DNA of 64,000 nucleotides from Pseudorhodobacter antarcticus (GTDB lineage Bacteria; Pseudomonadota; Alphaproteobacteria; Rhodobacterales; Rhodobacteraceae): positions 62,001 through 126,000 of the forward strand of contig CAMAXX010000005.1 in the NCBI GenBank assembly GCA_945862435.1, read 5' to 3'. The notes beneath the pieces are model-generated. The model did not search any database. It was not told the DNA's origin and worked only from the letters and a program-made list of their open reading frames with translations. How positions within the stretch are numbered: position 1 is the stretch's first letter; every line of letters begins with the position of its first letter. Positions 38,345 through 47,101 of the stretch are shown piece after piece. A program made the position numbers and the translations under genes.

Positions 38345-39319
38345 TTATTTCATCGCCATGCTGACCGCGCTTTCGGGCAGTTCTTCAGCAAAGCATTTCT
38401 GGTAGAATTCGGCCACTGTCGCCCGTTCCAACTCGTCACATTTGTTCAGGAAGGTCAGGCGGAACGCATAGCCGATGTTGCGGAAAATCTCGGCGTTTTG
38501 GGCCCAGTTCAGCACGGTGCGGGGCGACATGACGGTGGACAGATCGCCCGCCATAAAGGATTTGCGCGTCATATCGGCAAGGGTGACCATCTGGCTGATC
38601 TGCTTGCGGCCCGTTTCGGTGTTGTAATGGGGCGATTTGGCCAGAACGATGGCGGTTTCGGCATCGTGTGACAGGTAGTTCAGCGTGGCGACCAGCGACC
38701 AGCGGTCCATCTGCGCTTGGTTGATCTGCTGTGTGCCGTGATAAAGTCCCGTGGTATCGCCCAATCCAACGGTGTTGGCCGTGGCAAACAAGCGGAAAGA
38801 TGGGTGCGGCGTGATAATTTCGTTTTGATCCAAAAGGGTCAGTTTGCCATCGGTTTCCAAAACGCGCTGGATCACAAACATCACATCGGCGCGGCCCGCG
38901 TCATATTCATCAAACACAATGGCAACGGGGTTGCGCAGCGCCCAAGGCAGGATCCCCTCGTGAAACTGGGTGACTTGCTTGCCATCAATCAGTTTTATTG
39001 CGTCTTTGCCGATCAGATCGATACGGCTGATATGGCTGTCAAGGTTCACGCGAACGCAGGGCCAGTTCAAATGCGCGGCAACTTGTTCTATGTGGGTCGA
39101 TTTGCCCGTGCCGTGATAGCCTTGGATCATCACGCGGCGGTTATAGGAAAAGCCGGCCAAGATGGCCAAAGTGGTGTCTGGGTCAAATTTATAGGTGGGG
39201 TCAATGGCAGGCACGCGGTCGGTTGCCTCGGCAAAGCCTTTGACGCGCATGTCGGTATCAATACCGAACACCTCGCGCACGGATATATCGGTCGTCGGCT
39301 TTGCCATATTCTCAGACAT
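38345..39319 (-). CDS. cobS: Cobaltochelatase subunit CobS
   Basis: A 324-residue AAA+ ATPase subunit of the CobNST cobaltochelatase. Walker A is [15 protein letters not shown], Walker [18 protein letters not shown], sensor-1 region [19 protein letters not shown], and an arginine-rich late segment ends with [19 protein letters not shown]. The N-terminal [16 protein letters not shown] is diagnostic for CobS. I chose the ATG at 39319 with GGA seven bases upstream; an ATG at 39331 is possible. It is not the ribazoletransferase named CobS at 13.6 kb. CobN is not in the window. Confidence 0.96.
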   Translation of the reverse strand: MSENMAKPTTDISVREVFGIDTDMRVKGFAEATDRVPAIDPTYKFDPDTTLAILAGFSYNRRVMIQGYHGTGKSTHIEQVAAHLNWPCVRVNLDSHISRIDLIGKDAIKLIDGKQVTQFHEGILPWALRNPVAIVFDEYDAGRADVMFVIQRVLETDGKLTLLDQNEIITPHPSFRLFATANTVGLGDTTGLYHGTQQINQAQMDRWSLVATLNYLSHDAETAIVLAKSPHYNTETGRKQISQMVTLADMTRKSFMAGDLSTVMSPRTVLNWAQNAEIFRNIGYAFRLTFLNKCDELERATVAEFYQKCFAEELPESAVSMAMK

Positions 39320-39515
39320 GTTTCGTTCCATTCCAGCGGGCCCGTGACCAGCCCCGCGCCAGCCCTAAACACCATTTGCGCCCGTTATGGCGGGGATTTC
39401 TTGCGCCTGCAAGGGCGCGCGATCACGCGATATCGCAATTTGGTGAGCGAGTGAAACCTATTGCCGCAACCCAACGTATCTATGGTATCGAAGATGAAAC
39501 CAACAGGAGATTGCC

Positions 39516-39986
39516 ATGAACCGCCGCGCCCTTATTGCCGCTTTTGCCGCCATGCCCTTTGCCCTGCGCCCTGCCTTTGCATCCGGGGAAGGCACGTTTG
39601 AGGTTACCCTGACCGAGGAAGAATGGCGCGCGCGTCTTTCGCCAGAAGCCTACGCTGTGCTGCGCGAAGAAGATACTGAACGCCCGTTCACATCACCCCT
39701 GAACGAAGAAAAGCGCGCAGGGGTCTATGCCTGCGCGGGCTGTGATTTACCGCTGTTTGACAGCGCGGCCAAGTTTGATTCGGGCACAGGCTGGCCTTCG
39801 TATTTTGCCCCGATTGATGATGCGATCCGCACCAAATCTGATATCTCAATCTTTGGGTTTCGCACCGAAGTGCATTGCCGCCGCTGCGGCGGGCATCTGG
39901 GCCATGTGTTCGAAGATGGGCCACAGCCGACCGGATTGCGCTATTGCATGAACGGGGTTTCGTTGAAATTTGTTGCGAAAACTTGA
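39516..39986 (+). CDS. msrB: Periplasmic methionine-R-sulfoxide reductase MsrB
   Basis: A 156-residue MsrB that reduces methionine-(R)-sulfoxide in proteins. An N-terminal signal MNRRALIAAFAAMPFALRPA, with a twin Arg and likely cleavage near AFA-SG, places it in the periplasm. The structural zinc cysteines are Cys73/Cys76 (YACAGCDLPL) and Cys121/Cys124 (CRRCGGHLGH); the catalytic Cys144 is in LRYCMNGVSLKF. SGTGWPSYFAPI is the substrate-pocket motif. A resolving Cys near residue 90 is not seen (KFDSGTGW), so another reductant or thiol may resolve it. A good AGGAG precedes the ATG. Confidence 0.94.
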   Translation: MNRRALIAAFAAMPFALRPAFASGEGTFEVTLTEEEWRARLSPEAYAVLREEDTERPFTSPLNEEKRAGVYACAGCDLPLFDSAAKFDSGTGWPSYFAPIDDAIRTKSDISIFGFRTEVHCRRCGGHLGHVFEDGPQPTGLRYCMNGVSLKFVAKT

Positions 39987-39993
39987 AGCAAAA

Positions 39994-40021
39994 GGGGCGC
40001 GCAATATAGACAGCGCGCCCC
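39994..40021. terminator. Strong hairpin after msrB
   Basis: GGGGCGCGC (39994-40002) pairs perfectly with GCGCGCCCC (40013-40021) across a 10-base AT-rich loop. No T-run follows on the plus strand, while TTTT follows on the minus strand. It lies eight bases after the msrB stop and probably protects or ends that message. Confidence 0.5.
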
Positions 40022-40072
40022 CCGCGCGTTAGCCATAGGTTGAAAGGCTGGCCCAGAAGGGACGCCCAACTT

Positions 40073-40921
40073 GTGAGTGGTTACATGCCAAAGGCGCCGC
40101 CCCCCGAACTGTCGCCGCTAAGTGTCGAAGTTTACAAGCGGCTAGAGGCGCTTCTGGCGCAAAACAAATCGCCCAGCAACCTGAACGATATTCTGCGGCT
40201 GCTTGCAAAATGGCGCGCCAATATCGTGACCAACACTTTGCAAAAGAAAAGCGGTCAAAAGGTTCTGTCTGGGCCGTTCAAGGATATGATTTATTCTGCC
40301 GCCGCGTCCGAGGGGTCTACGTCGGCGCGGCTTCTGGGCGCATATGAAGCCGCCCTGCATCCGATCATCGAAAAAATCACCAAGCGGGGCTATAAGCAGA
40401 TCATAGATGTGGGCTGCGCCGAAGGGTATTATGCCGTCGGCCTTGCCATGCGGATGCCCGCAGCCCGTGTGATTGCCCGTGATTTGAACCCGGATGCGCG
40501 CACCAAATGTGCACAGCTTGCCTCCGCCAACGGAGTATCGGCGCAGATCGAAATTGGCGGTGAAATGGGGCATGGCGATTTTGATATTTGCACCCGTGCC
40601 AAAACGCTGGTGATTTGCGATATTGAAGGGGCCGAGGCGCAGTTGCTGGATCCTGCGTTGGCGCAAGGATTGGCCAGCGCCGATATTCTGGTCGAGGTGC
40701 ATGATTGCTTTAACGCTGGCCTTTCGGCGCAGATTGCGCAGCGGTTTGAGCCTACACATAAAGTGCGGCTGATTGAACGCAGCCTATCCGATGTGCCGCT
40801 GCCCGATTGGATGGACGCGCTTAGCGATTTCGACCGCCTGATCGGGCTGTGGGAATGGCGCATCGGCCCAACCCCATGGCTGTGGATGACCCGCAAAGGC
40901 AAAGCCAGCGACAAGGAATAA
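40073..40921 (+). CDS. SAM-dependent methyltransferase-like protein
   Basis: A 282-residue protein with a Rossmann methyltransferase core. Motif I is QIIDVGCAEGYYAVGLAMRM, the acidic residue after strand 2 is in VIARDLNPDARTKCAQ, and motif IV-like LVICDIEGAEAQLLDP follows. An N-terminal helical region (1 to about 100, with KRLEALLAQNKSPSNLNDIL) precedes it. The DIEGAE motif resembles FkbM-type methyltransferases, which act on sugars. I prefer the GTG at 40073 because AGAAGGGA lies 10 bases upstream; an ATG at 40085 is possible. Five bases separate it from the glycosyltransferase gene, so the pair probably modifies the same glycan. Confidence 0.8.
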   Translation: MSGYMPKAPPPELSPLSVEVYKRLEALLAQNKSPSNLNDILRLLAKWRANIVTNTLQKKSGQKVLSGPFKDMIYSAAASEGSTSARLLGAYEAALHPIIEKITKRGYKQIIDVGCAEGYYAVGLAMRMPAARVIARDLNPDARTKCAQLASANGVSAQIEIGGEMGHGDFDICTRAKTLVICDIEGAEAQLLDPALAQGLASADILVEVHDCFNAGLSAQIAQRFEPTHKVRLIERSLSDVPLPDWMDALSDFDRLIGLWEWRIGPTPWLWMTRKGKASDKE

Positions 40922-40926
40922 CCAGT

Positions 40927-42612
40927 ATGAACGCCCCTCTGACAACGGCCCATCGCAACGCAGCGATCTGGTATGCGCAAGACGGATTTGACCCCGCAGC
41001 CAAAGGCATCAATGGCCGCCGCGTGGCGGGCGAATCCTTTCTCAAGGGGTTTTTGCGCCATGCCGATGTCGAAGAATTTGTTCTGCTGGCCAAGGGCGAG
41101 GGCGAAATTGCCCCCGTGCGCGATTTGGCCGCAGCATTGCGCCCCGCCGTGCCTGTGCGCCATACCCCGCTTTTGCGACCGCACCGCATAGGCGTGGGTA
41201 CGGTGTTCTACCCCAGCCCCAATTTCACCGCCGAGGCATGGCGCCGCGCGCCGCATGGCACGGGAACATGGTCGCTGTGCGGGATTACGCATACCACATC
41301 GACCGCCGCCGTCATGAACGGCTGGATGGAACTGCGTACTGGCCCTGTATATCCATGGGACGCTGTGATTTGCACCAGCACATCTGTGCTGCAATCGACA
41401 ACCTTCACCTTTGATCTGATCGACCAACATCTGCGCGCGCGTTTTGGGGCAAACCTGCCGCCGCGCCCGATGCTGCCTGTCATTCCTTTGGGCATTCATA
41501 CCGATGATTTTGCGCGCGATGAGGCCGCGCGCGCCCAGTTGCGAGCCCGCATCGGCGCGGGGCCAAATGACGTGGTCTTTGCCACCATCGCCCGCCTGAC
41601 ACCGCATGAAAAGTTTGACCCGCTGCCGATTTATCTAGGTATGCAATCGGCGCAAAAACAGCTTGCGGGGCAAAAGCTGCACGTCGTGTTCTGCGGACAG
41701 TTCCGCGAAGAGTATTCGCGCCGCGTGTTTGAACAAGGCGCGGCGCAGCTGATGCCTGATGTCGGCTTTCACCTGCTGGATGGCGCATCCGCAGACGACC
41801 GCCGCGCCACCCTGTCTGGCGCAGATGTGTTCACCTTTTTGATTGATAACATTCAAGAAACCTTCGGTCTTGCCCCGCTAGAAGGTATGGCCGCTGGCCT
41901 GCCGCTGTTGGTTTCAGACTGGGATGGGATGAAGGACACCGTCTCGCCCGAGGTGGGATTTCGCGTCACCGCGCGAATGCTACCCGCGCCAACGCTGGCC
42001 CCAGAAGCGCTGCGCTATCAGGGCGGCATCGACAATTATGTGCAATATTGCGGCAGCACATCTGCCATGACCGAAATTGATCTGCCCGAATTGACCGCGC
42101 GCATTGTGCAATTGGCCCGCGATCCAGACTTGCGCGCGCGCATGGGGGCGGCGGGGCTGGCGCGGGCGCGGGCGCTGTATGACTGGCGTGTTGTGGTGCC
42201 GCAAATGCAGGATCTTTGGGCCGAACAAGACCGAATTCGGCGCGCGTCAACAGCCGCCTATCTGCGCTATCCTGCCCATTTGCTGCCCATCGCGCCATCG
42301 CCCACAGCGCTGTTTGCAGGCTACCCGACGCAGACTGTGGCCCCAGATACGTTGCGCCTTACCCGCGGCGGCACGCACCTGCCGCTGGCTACAGTTCTGG
42401 GCGTGCGCAATTACAAAACCTTGGGCCGCTTCTTTGCTGAACCCGCGCAAATTGAAGTGGCGCTCGGCGTTATTTTGGCCGCAGGCGCGGGTGGGGCCTC
42501 GCTGGACGATCTGGTTGCCGCATCGGCGGGCGCGCGCGGTGCGATATCGCGCTTTGACGCGGAACGTATTGCGATGTGGCTGCTGAAATACGGCTTTGCC
42601 GCGCGCGCCTAA
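40927..42612 (+). CDS. Glycosyltransferase family 4-like protein with C-terminal extension
   Basis: A 561-residue protein. The N-terminal GT-B half has KGINGRRVAGESFLKGFLRH and a midsection SLCGITHTTST. The C-terminal GT4 half has VIPLGIHTDDFARD, FATIARLTPHEKFDPL and the nucleotide-sugar motif TFGLAPLEGMAAGLPLLVSDWDGMKD, with the usual E-x7-E type glutamates. About 110-120 residues after the GT domain (from about 440) match no domain I know; they end in LDDLVAASAGARGAISRFDA and a predicted helical segment. It follows the methyltransferase gene closely. The sugar and acceptor are unknown. Confidence 0.85.
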   Translation: MNAPLTTAHRNAAIWYAQDGFDPAAKGINGRRVAGESFLKGFLRHADVEEFVLLAKGEGEIAPVRDLAAALRPAVPVRHTPLLRPHRIGVGTVFYPSPNFTAEAWRRAPHGTGTWSLCGITHTTSTAAVMNGWMELRTGPVYPWDAVICTSTSVLQSTTFTFDLIDQHLRARFGANLPPRPMLPVIPLGIHTDDFARDEAARAQLRARIGAGPNDVVFATIARLTPHEKFDPLPIYLGMQSAQKQLAGQKLHVVFCGQFREEYSRRVFEQGAAQLMPDVGFHLLDGASADDRRATLSGADVFTFLIDNIQETFGLAPLEGMAAGLPLLVSDWDGMKDTVSPEVGFRVTARMLPAPTLAPEALRYQGGIDNYVQYCGSTSAMTEIDLPELTARIVQLARDPDLRARMGAAGLARARALYDWRVVVPQMQDLWAEQDRIRRASTAAYLRYPAHLLPIAPSPTALFAGYPTQTVAPDTLRLTRGGTHLPLATVLGVRNYKTLGRFFAEPAQIEVALGVILAAGAGGASLDDLVAASAGARGAISRFDAERIAMWLLKYGFAARA

Positions 42613-42644
42613 AATGTTTGTGCCGCGCGCGGGACTAGGGCGCG

Positions 42645-43277
42645 CTATTCCTTGAAATAGCGGCTGTCTTTGATCTGATCCCACGCCCAGACAACCTCTT
42701 GAAGGCGGTCTTCGTCGCTGCGATCCCCGCCGTTCATATCGGGGTGCAAGTCTTTGACAAGCCCTTTATAGGCCTTGCGAATTTCGGTTTTTGTCCACGT
42801 GTCGCGCACATCCAAAATCTCAATCGCCTTACGTTCGGTGGGGGGCAATTTGCGCGTGGCGTTGGATGTGGGCTTGGCCGGGTTGCGCGTGGAATTTTCG
42901 CCCAAGAGCGCGTGCGGATCATCCACGCCCAAACGGTGCCATGCATTGCCGTCATCCTTGCGGGAAAAGGGTTTCGTCTCGCGCTCCCACAGCCGATCTT
43001 TTTCCAGCAACTTTTGAAATTCCTCATCCGTCGCGGTGCCGAAAAAGTTCCATTTCAGGTTATATTCGCGCACGTGATCGCGGCAGAACCAAAAAAATTG
43101 ATCCAAAATATCGGGGTGCTTGGGTGCACGGTACGCGCCCTTTTCCTTGCAACCGGGAAAATCGCAGCCCTTATTGGACGTTTCAAACGCCCCCGACATG
43201 CCCCGACGCGTGGTTTTGCGCTTGGCTTTGTCGGATTTGACGCTGATATCAAACTCAAAGGGGGGGCGAGAGGTCAT
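42645..43277 (-). CDS. C-terminal J-domain protein
   Basis: A 210-residue protein whose last 60 residues form a J domain (DVRDTWTKTEIRKAYKGLVK, HPD at 178-180, DRLQEVVWAWDQIKDS), so it should stimulate a DnaK-type chaperone. The N-terminal part has Cys38, Cys43, Cys65 and His68 (GCDFPGCKEKG and FWFCRDHVREYN), which could bind zinc. This architecture differs from DnaJ itself, which has an N-terminal J domain. It is divergent from bolA; J-domain protein, bolA and cobS/cobT often cluster in Rhodobacteraceae, by recall. The client is unknown. Confidence 0.9.
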   Translation of the reverse strand: MTSRPPFEFDISVKSDKAKRKTTRRGMSGAFETSNKGCDFPGCKEKGAYRAPKHPDILDQFFWFCRDHVREYNLKWNFFGTATDEEFQKLLEKDRLWERETKPFSRKDDGNAWHRLGVDDPHALLGENSTRNPAKPTSNATRKLPPTERKAIEILDVRDTWTKTEIRKAYKGLVKDLHPDMNGGDRSDEDRLQEVVWAWDQIKDSRYFKE

Positions 43278-43342
43278 GTCGGGCCTTTCATATTCGGGGC
43301 CGTGAGCATAGTCTTATTCCCAGCCCTTTTGAAGAGGAAATC

Positions 43343-43603
43343 ATGCAAAAAATCACCGCAGCAGACCATATTACCCAGCGATTGACTGCGGCATTCCAGC
43401 CCACCGCTCTGCGGGTGGTCAACGACTCTGGCAGCCATGCGGGGCATTCGGGCGATGATGGCACTGGGGAAAGCCATTTTTCCATTTTCATTCGCGCGCC
43501 AGACCTTGCCCCCATGACTCGCCTTGCCCGCCACCGCGCGGTGAATGCTGCTCTGGGCGATTTAACAAGCCGCATCCACGCGATTGCGATTGATGCAGGG
43601 TAG
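43343..43603 (+). CDS. bolA: BolA family protein
   Basis: An 86-residue BolA-type protein, a partner of monothiol glutaredoxins in Fe-S cluster handling and stress control. It has ITQRLTAAFQPTALRVVNDS, the conserved SGSHAGH with the metal-ligand His, ESHFSIFIRAP and the C-terminal RHRAVNAALGDL with the conserved His. It is followed by an intergenic repeat. It starts 65 bases from the divergent J-domain gene. Confidence 0.94.
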   Translation: MQKITAADHITQRLTAAFQPTALRVVNDSGSHAGHSGDDGTGESHFSIFIRAPDLAPMTRLARHRAVNAALGDLTSRIHAIAIDAG

Positions 43604-43738
43604 GGGGCGTTGCCCCCTCGCTGCGCTCACCCCCAGGATATTTGTAGAGTTAGGAAGCAGGCAGAAAGTCTTTTACTTCCTAACTCTGAAAATATCCTGG
43701 GGTGAATTTGCCGCAGGCAAAAAGGGGCAAAGCCCCTA
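43604..43738. repeat. Intergenic palindromic element, copy D (double form)
   Basis: GGGGGCGTTGCCCCC, then CCCCCAGGATATTTGTAG and GAGTTAGGAAG, mirrored by CTTCCTAACTC and AAAATATCCTGGGG, then GGGGCAAAGCCCC. It lies between the convergent bolA and glcB genes. It has the same plan as copy A, with both halves of the core. Confidence 0.85.
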
Positions 43739-45892
43739 ATTTCCCGCCTTCAATGCAAGACGCGCCGCATGCAGAATTGGTTCGGTATAGCCAGAGGGTT
43801 GCTCGCGCCCCTTAATCACCAAATCGCGCGCAGCATTGAATGCGATGCCCTTGAAGTCAGGGGCCATCGGGCGATAGGCGGGATCGGCGGCGTTTTGCGC
43901 GTCCACCACGGCGGCCATTTTGCGCAAAGATGCCAGAACGTCATCTTCTGACACCACTGCGTGCAGCAGCCAATTGGCTAAGGCTTGGGCCGAAATACGG
44001 CAGGTGGCGCGGTCTTCCATCAGGCCGACATTGTTCAAATCGGGCACCTTAGAACAGCCAACGCCCTGATCGACCCAGCGCACGACATAGCCCAAAATGC
44101 CTTGGGCGTTATTATCCACCTCGCGCATGACTTGCGCAGGCGTCCACGCGCGGTAACTGGCCAGCGGGATTTCCAATAGTGTTTCCAAATGCCCGCGCCG
44201 CCCGCCTGCTGCAATTTTGGCCTGCACGGCAAAGACATCCACTTTGTGATAGTGCAGGGCATGCAGCGTGGCCGCCGTCGGGCTGGGCACCCATGCGCAA
44301 TTGGCCCCCGCGCGGGGATGATCGATCTTCGTCTCCAGCATGGCGGCCATCATATCGGGCATGGCCCACATGCCCTTGCCAATTTGCGCACGCCCAGACA
44401 GGCCACATTCAAGGCCAATATCGACATTCTGGTTTTCATACGCGCCAATCCACGATTTGCGTTTGATAAAATCCTTGCGCGAGAACGGGCCTGCCTCGAT
44501 CGAGGTGTGAATCTCGTCCCCTGTTCTGTCCAAAAATCCAGTGTTGATAAAAGCAATGCGGTGGCGGGCGGCGCGAATACATTCTTTCAGATTCACCGAA
44601 GTGCGACGTTCTTCGTCCATCACGCCGATCTTGATCGTATGCGCTGTCAGGCCAAGAATATGCTCGATCTGCGCAAACACCGCATCGCTGAACGCCACTT
44701 CTTCCGGCCCGTGCATTTTGGGCTTCACGATATAGACAGACCCATGCGCCGAATTGCGCAGGCCAGAGGTTTTGCGCAGATCATGCAGGGCGATGGTGGT
44801 CGTCACCATAGCGTCCATCAACCCCTCGAACACTTCACTGCCATCAGGCAGCAGGATCGCGGGGTTTGTCATCAGATGGCCCACGTTGCGGATCCACATC
44901 AGCGCGCGGCCCTTTAGGGCGATATTGCTGCCATCTGGGGAGGTATAGGCGCGATCCTCGTTCAGGGTGCGGGTCATCGCCCGTCCGCCCTTTTCCATAT
45001 GGGCGGTTAGATTGCCCTGCATCAGGCCCAGCCAATTGGCATAGGCCAGCGCCTTATCCTCGCCATCCACGCAGGCGACCGAATCTTCGCAATCCATAAT
45101 GGCCGAAACCGCAGCTTCGATAACAATGTCCGCAAGCCCCGCCTGATCGCGCGCGCCTACGGGATGAGTGCGGTCGAACACCAGCTCAGCGTGCAGGCCG
45201 TTGTTGCGCAGCAAAACGGCATCCGGGGCCTTGGGATGGCCGCGGAAACCTGCGAATTTTTCAGGGGATACCAGCGGCAAATCATCTATCAGCAGCGCGC
45301 CGCCGATGACTTGATAGCGCCGCACATCGGCGTGTGACGCCCCTGCAATCGGGAAAGTATCATCCAAAAACACGCGCGCCCGCGCCACCACCCGCGCGCC
45401 GCGCCCACGCTCGTACCCCCCTTCGGGCGCGGGGCTGCCCATGGCGTCTGTGCCATAAAGCGCATCATAAAGGCTGCCCCAGCGCGCATTTGCTGCGTTC
45501 AGCGCATAGCGGGCATTGGTGATGGGGACCACCAGTTGCGGCCCTGCGATGCGCGCGATTTCTGGGTCAACGCCAGAGGTGTCGATCTGAAAGTCGGGGC
45601 CATTGGGGGCGATGTAGCCGATATCTTTGAGAAACTGTTGATAGGCGATATGGTCGTGCGGCGCATGGCGGTGGGCGCGGTGCCAATCGTCGATCTGGGC
45701 CTGCAGCGCCGCGCGCCGCACCAAAAGTGAGCGGTTTTGCGAGGTGAATTCAGCAAGCAGGGCGGCAAATCCATCCCAAAAAGCGGCGGCGTCAATGCCC
45801 GTGCCCACCAGTGCACGTTGGTCTATAAAATCGGCCAGCCGGCTGTCTACCGACAGCCCGCTGCGTATGGTTCTGCTGACTTGCCCTGCCAT
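43736..45892 (-). CDS. glcB: Malate synthase G
   Basis: A 718-residue malate synthase of the long G type that condenses glyoxylate with acetyl-CoA to malate. Family parts are [20 protein letters not shown] at the start, [20 protein letters not shown] (metal and substrate site), [39 protein letters not shown] split over two segments, [19 protein letters not shown] and [16 protein letters not shown]. It is expressed away from the ArsR gene. Together with mcl2 the genome holds two ways of making malate from the glyoxylate node. Confidence 0.97.
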   Translation of the reverse strand: MAGQVSRTIRSGLSVDSRLADFIDQRALVGTGIDAAAFWDGFAALLAEFTSQNRSLLVRRAALQAQIDDWHRAHRHAPHDHIAYQQFLKDIGYIAPNGPDFQIDTSGVDPEIARIAGPQLVVPITNARYALNAANARWGSLYDALYGTDAMGSPAPEGGYERGRGARVVARARVFLDDTFPIAGASHADVRRYQVIGGALLIDDLPLVSPEKFAGFRGHPKAPDAVLLRNNGLHAELVFDRTHPVGARDQAGLADIVIEAAVSAIMDCEDSVACVDGEDKALAYANWLGLMQGNLTAHMEKGGRAMTRTLNEDRAYTSPDGSNIALKGRALMWIRNVGHLMTNPAILLPDGSEVFEGLMDAMVTTTIALHDLRKTSGLRNSAHGSVYIVKPKMHGPEEVAFSDAVFAQIEHILGLTAHTIKIGVMDEERRTSVNLKECIRAARHRIAFINTGFLDRTGDEIHTSIEAGPFSRKDFIKRKSWIGAYENQNVDIGLECGLSGRAQIGKGMWAMPDMMAAMLETKIDHPRAGANCAWVPSPTAATLHALHYHKVDVFAVQAKIAAGGRRGHLETLLEIPLASYRAWTPAQVMREVDNNAQGILGYVVRWVDQGVGCSKVPDLNNVGLMEDRATCRISAQALANWLLHAVVSEDDVLASLRKMAAVVDAQNAADPAYRPMAPDFKGIAFNAARDLVIKGREQPSGYTEPILHAARLALKAGN

Positions 45893-46072
45893 GGTTCCCC
45901 CTTATTGTGCCGAACATCAGCCTACACCGCCGGCGGCAAAGCGCAAATCTTTCCCGTGGCGATTTTCGCGAGAAATGTGGGTAACAGTTTCGCACCTGCA
46001 TTGAAAACAAGGCGCTCAAAGGCGCACAGGTAAGTGGTTGACCGTTTTGGAACAGCTATGTTAGTTAGCTGT

Positions 46073-46417
46073 ATGACTAAGTATGAACCCGATCTGTCGC
46101 GTTTGTTTTATGCGCTGTCAGACCCAACGCGCCGCGCCATTATGGCGCAACTCTGCGCTGGTCCGCAGCCAATGGCCAAATTGGCCGAGCCGAGCGGCTT
46201 TGCCCTGCCCACAATTCAGCGCCATCTGGCCGTGCTGGAAATGGCGGGTCTGATTACCACCCAAAAGCAAGGCCGCCAGCGGATCTGCACAGCCCGCGCC
46301 GATGGTTTGGACAGCGCAACCCTGTGGATCAGCGACACCCGCAGCAAGATGGCAGCACAGACCGACCGTTTGTCGCACTACCTTGACCAATTGATAAGGA
46401 AATCCGATGATTTATGA
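46073..46417 (+). CDS. ArsR-family transcriptional regulator
   Basis: A 114-residue winged-helix repressor: SRLFYALSDPTRRAIMAQLC, then PTIQRHLAVLEMAGLITTQK as recognition helix and wing. No cysteine pair typical of metal sensors is visible, so it is of the non-metal type common next to SRPBCC genes. The start is uncertain: ATG at 46073 matches relatives, ATG at 46058 has GGA six bases upstream. A TTAGT/ACTAA inverted repeat (46061-46065 and 46076-46080) spans the start and may be an autoregulatory operator. The stop overlaps the SRPBCC start. Confidence 0.88.
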   Translation: MTKYEPDLSRLFYALSDPTRRAIMAQLCAGPQPMAKLAEPSGFALPTIQRHLAVLEMAGLITTQKQGRQRICTARADGLDSATLWISDTRSKMAAQTDRLSHYLDQLIRKSDDL

Positions 46418-46871
46418 CCCTGAATTAGACCTGATCCTGACGCGCGATTTGGACGCGCCGCGCGAATTGGTTTATAAATGTTGGACTGATCCTGCGCATT
46501 TGCCCCATTGGTTTGTGCCCAAACCGCACCGCGTGACCAAATGCGAATTGGACGTGCGTGCAGTTGGGGCGTGCAACACCACCTTTGACGTTGATGGCCA
46601 GATCATGGAAAACAAGGGTGTGTATTTGGAAGTAATCCCAAATGAAAAGCTTGTGTTTACGGATACTTATACGGCTGGGTGGAAGCCTGCGGCCGAACCA
46701 TTTATGACGGCCATCCTGACGTTTGAAGATATTGGCAATGGCCGCACGCGGTACACCGCCGTCGCCCGCCACCGCAGCGCGGAATCTGCCGCCCAGCACA
46801 AGGAGATGGGCTTTTTCGATGGGTGGGGCACAGTGGCAGATCAGCTAGAAGCTTATGCGCAAAGCCTTTAG
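46407..46871 (+). CDS. SRPBCC (AHSA1-like) domain protein
   Basis: A 154-residue START/Bet v1-like protein of the AHSA1 group: LILTRDLDAPRELVYKCWTD, LPHWFVPKPHRVTKCELDVR, VGACNTTFDVDG and a C-terminal HKEMGFFDGWGTVADQLEAY, the usual end helix. Such proteins bind hydrophobic ligands. It overlaps the ArsR gene by 11 bases, so the two are made together. The ArsR/SRPBCC pairing is widespread, and the ligand is unknown. Confidence 0.9.
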   Translation: MIYDPELDLILTRDLDAPRELVYKCWTDPAHLPHWFVPKPHRVTKCELDVRAVGACNTTFDVDGQIMENKGVYLEVIPNEKLVFTDTYTAGWKPAAEPFMTAILTFEDIGNGRTRYTAVARHRSAESAAQHKEMGFFDGWGTVADQLEAYAQSL

Positions 46872-46873
46872 GG

Positions 46874-46949
46874 CTTCCTAACTCCCCAAATATCCTCGGG
46901 GGGATGCTGCTAAAGCTTGCTTTAGCGGCTGGGGGGGCGAGCCCCCCCT
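46874..46949. repeat. Intergenic palindromic element, copy E (single form)
   Basis: CTTCCTAACTC then CCCAAATATCCTCGGGGGG, a GCTAAAGCTTGCTTTAGC hairpin (about 46910-46926) and GGGGGGGCGAGCCCCCCC. It follows the SRPBCC stop directly; its right half is inside the reading frame of the DUF2256 gene on the other strand. Confidence 0.8.
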
Positions 46950-47101
46950 TTGCCTGAAGGCATTTTGCCTTGACGGCAGGCCTCCGAGCAATACTTCACC
47001 TCATCCCAAACCTTTTCCCACGCCTTGCGCCAGACCATCTCGCGCCCGCAGGCGGCGCAGGTTTTGCGCGGCAAATCGGCCTTGCGGCGCATTTTGGGCA
47101 T
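46922..47101 (-). CDS. DUF2256 zinc-ribbon protein
   Basis: A 59-residue protein translated by hand from the minus strand. DUF2256 features are all present: KTCAACGREMVWRKAWEKVW followed by DEVKYCSEACRQ, with four cysteines (15, 18, 38 and 42) as CxxC and CxxxC that should bind zinc. The ATG comes immediately after the photolyase TAA (TAAATG), so translation is coupled. DUF2256 is known mainly as a neighbour or fusion partner of photolyase/cryptochrome proteins; its function is unknown. The last ten residues (GKGGARPPSR) come from repeat copy E, so the C-terminus is probably not ancestral. Confidence 0.88.
   Translation of the reverse strand: MPKMRRKADLPRKTCAACGREMVWRKAWEKVWDEVKYCSEACRQGKMPSGKGGARPPSR

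Noticed and set aside
40429..41607. 392-codon minus-strand frame across the methyltransferase and glycosyltransferase genes
   Set aside because: Composition is typical of a codon-mirror shadow; it crosses two well-supported genes on the other strand.
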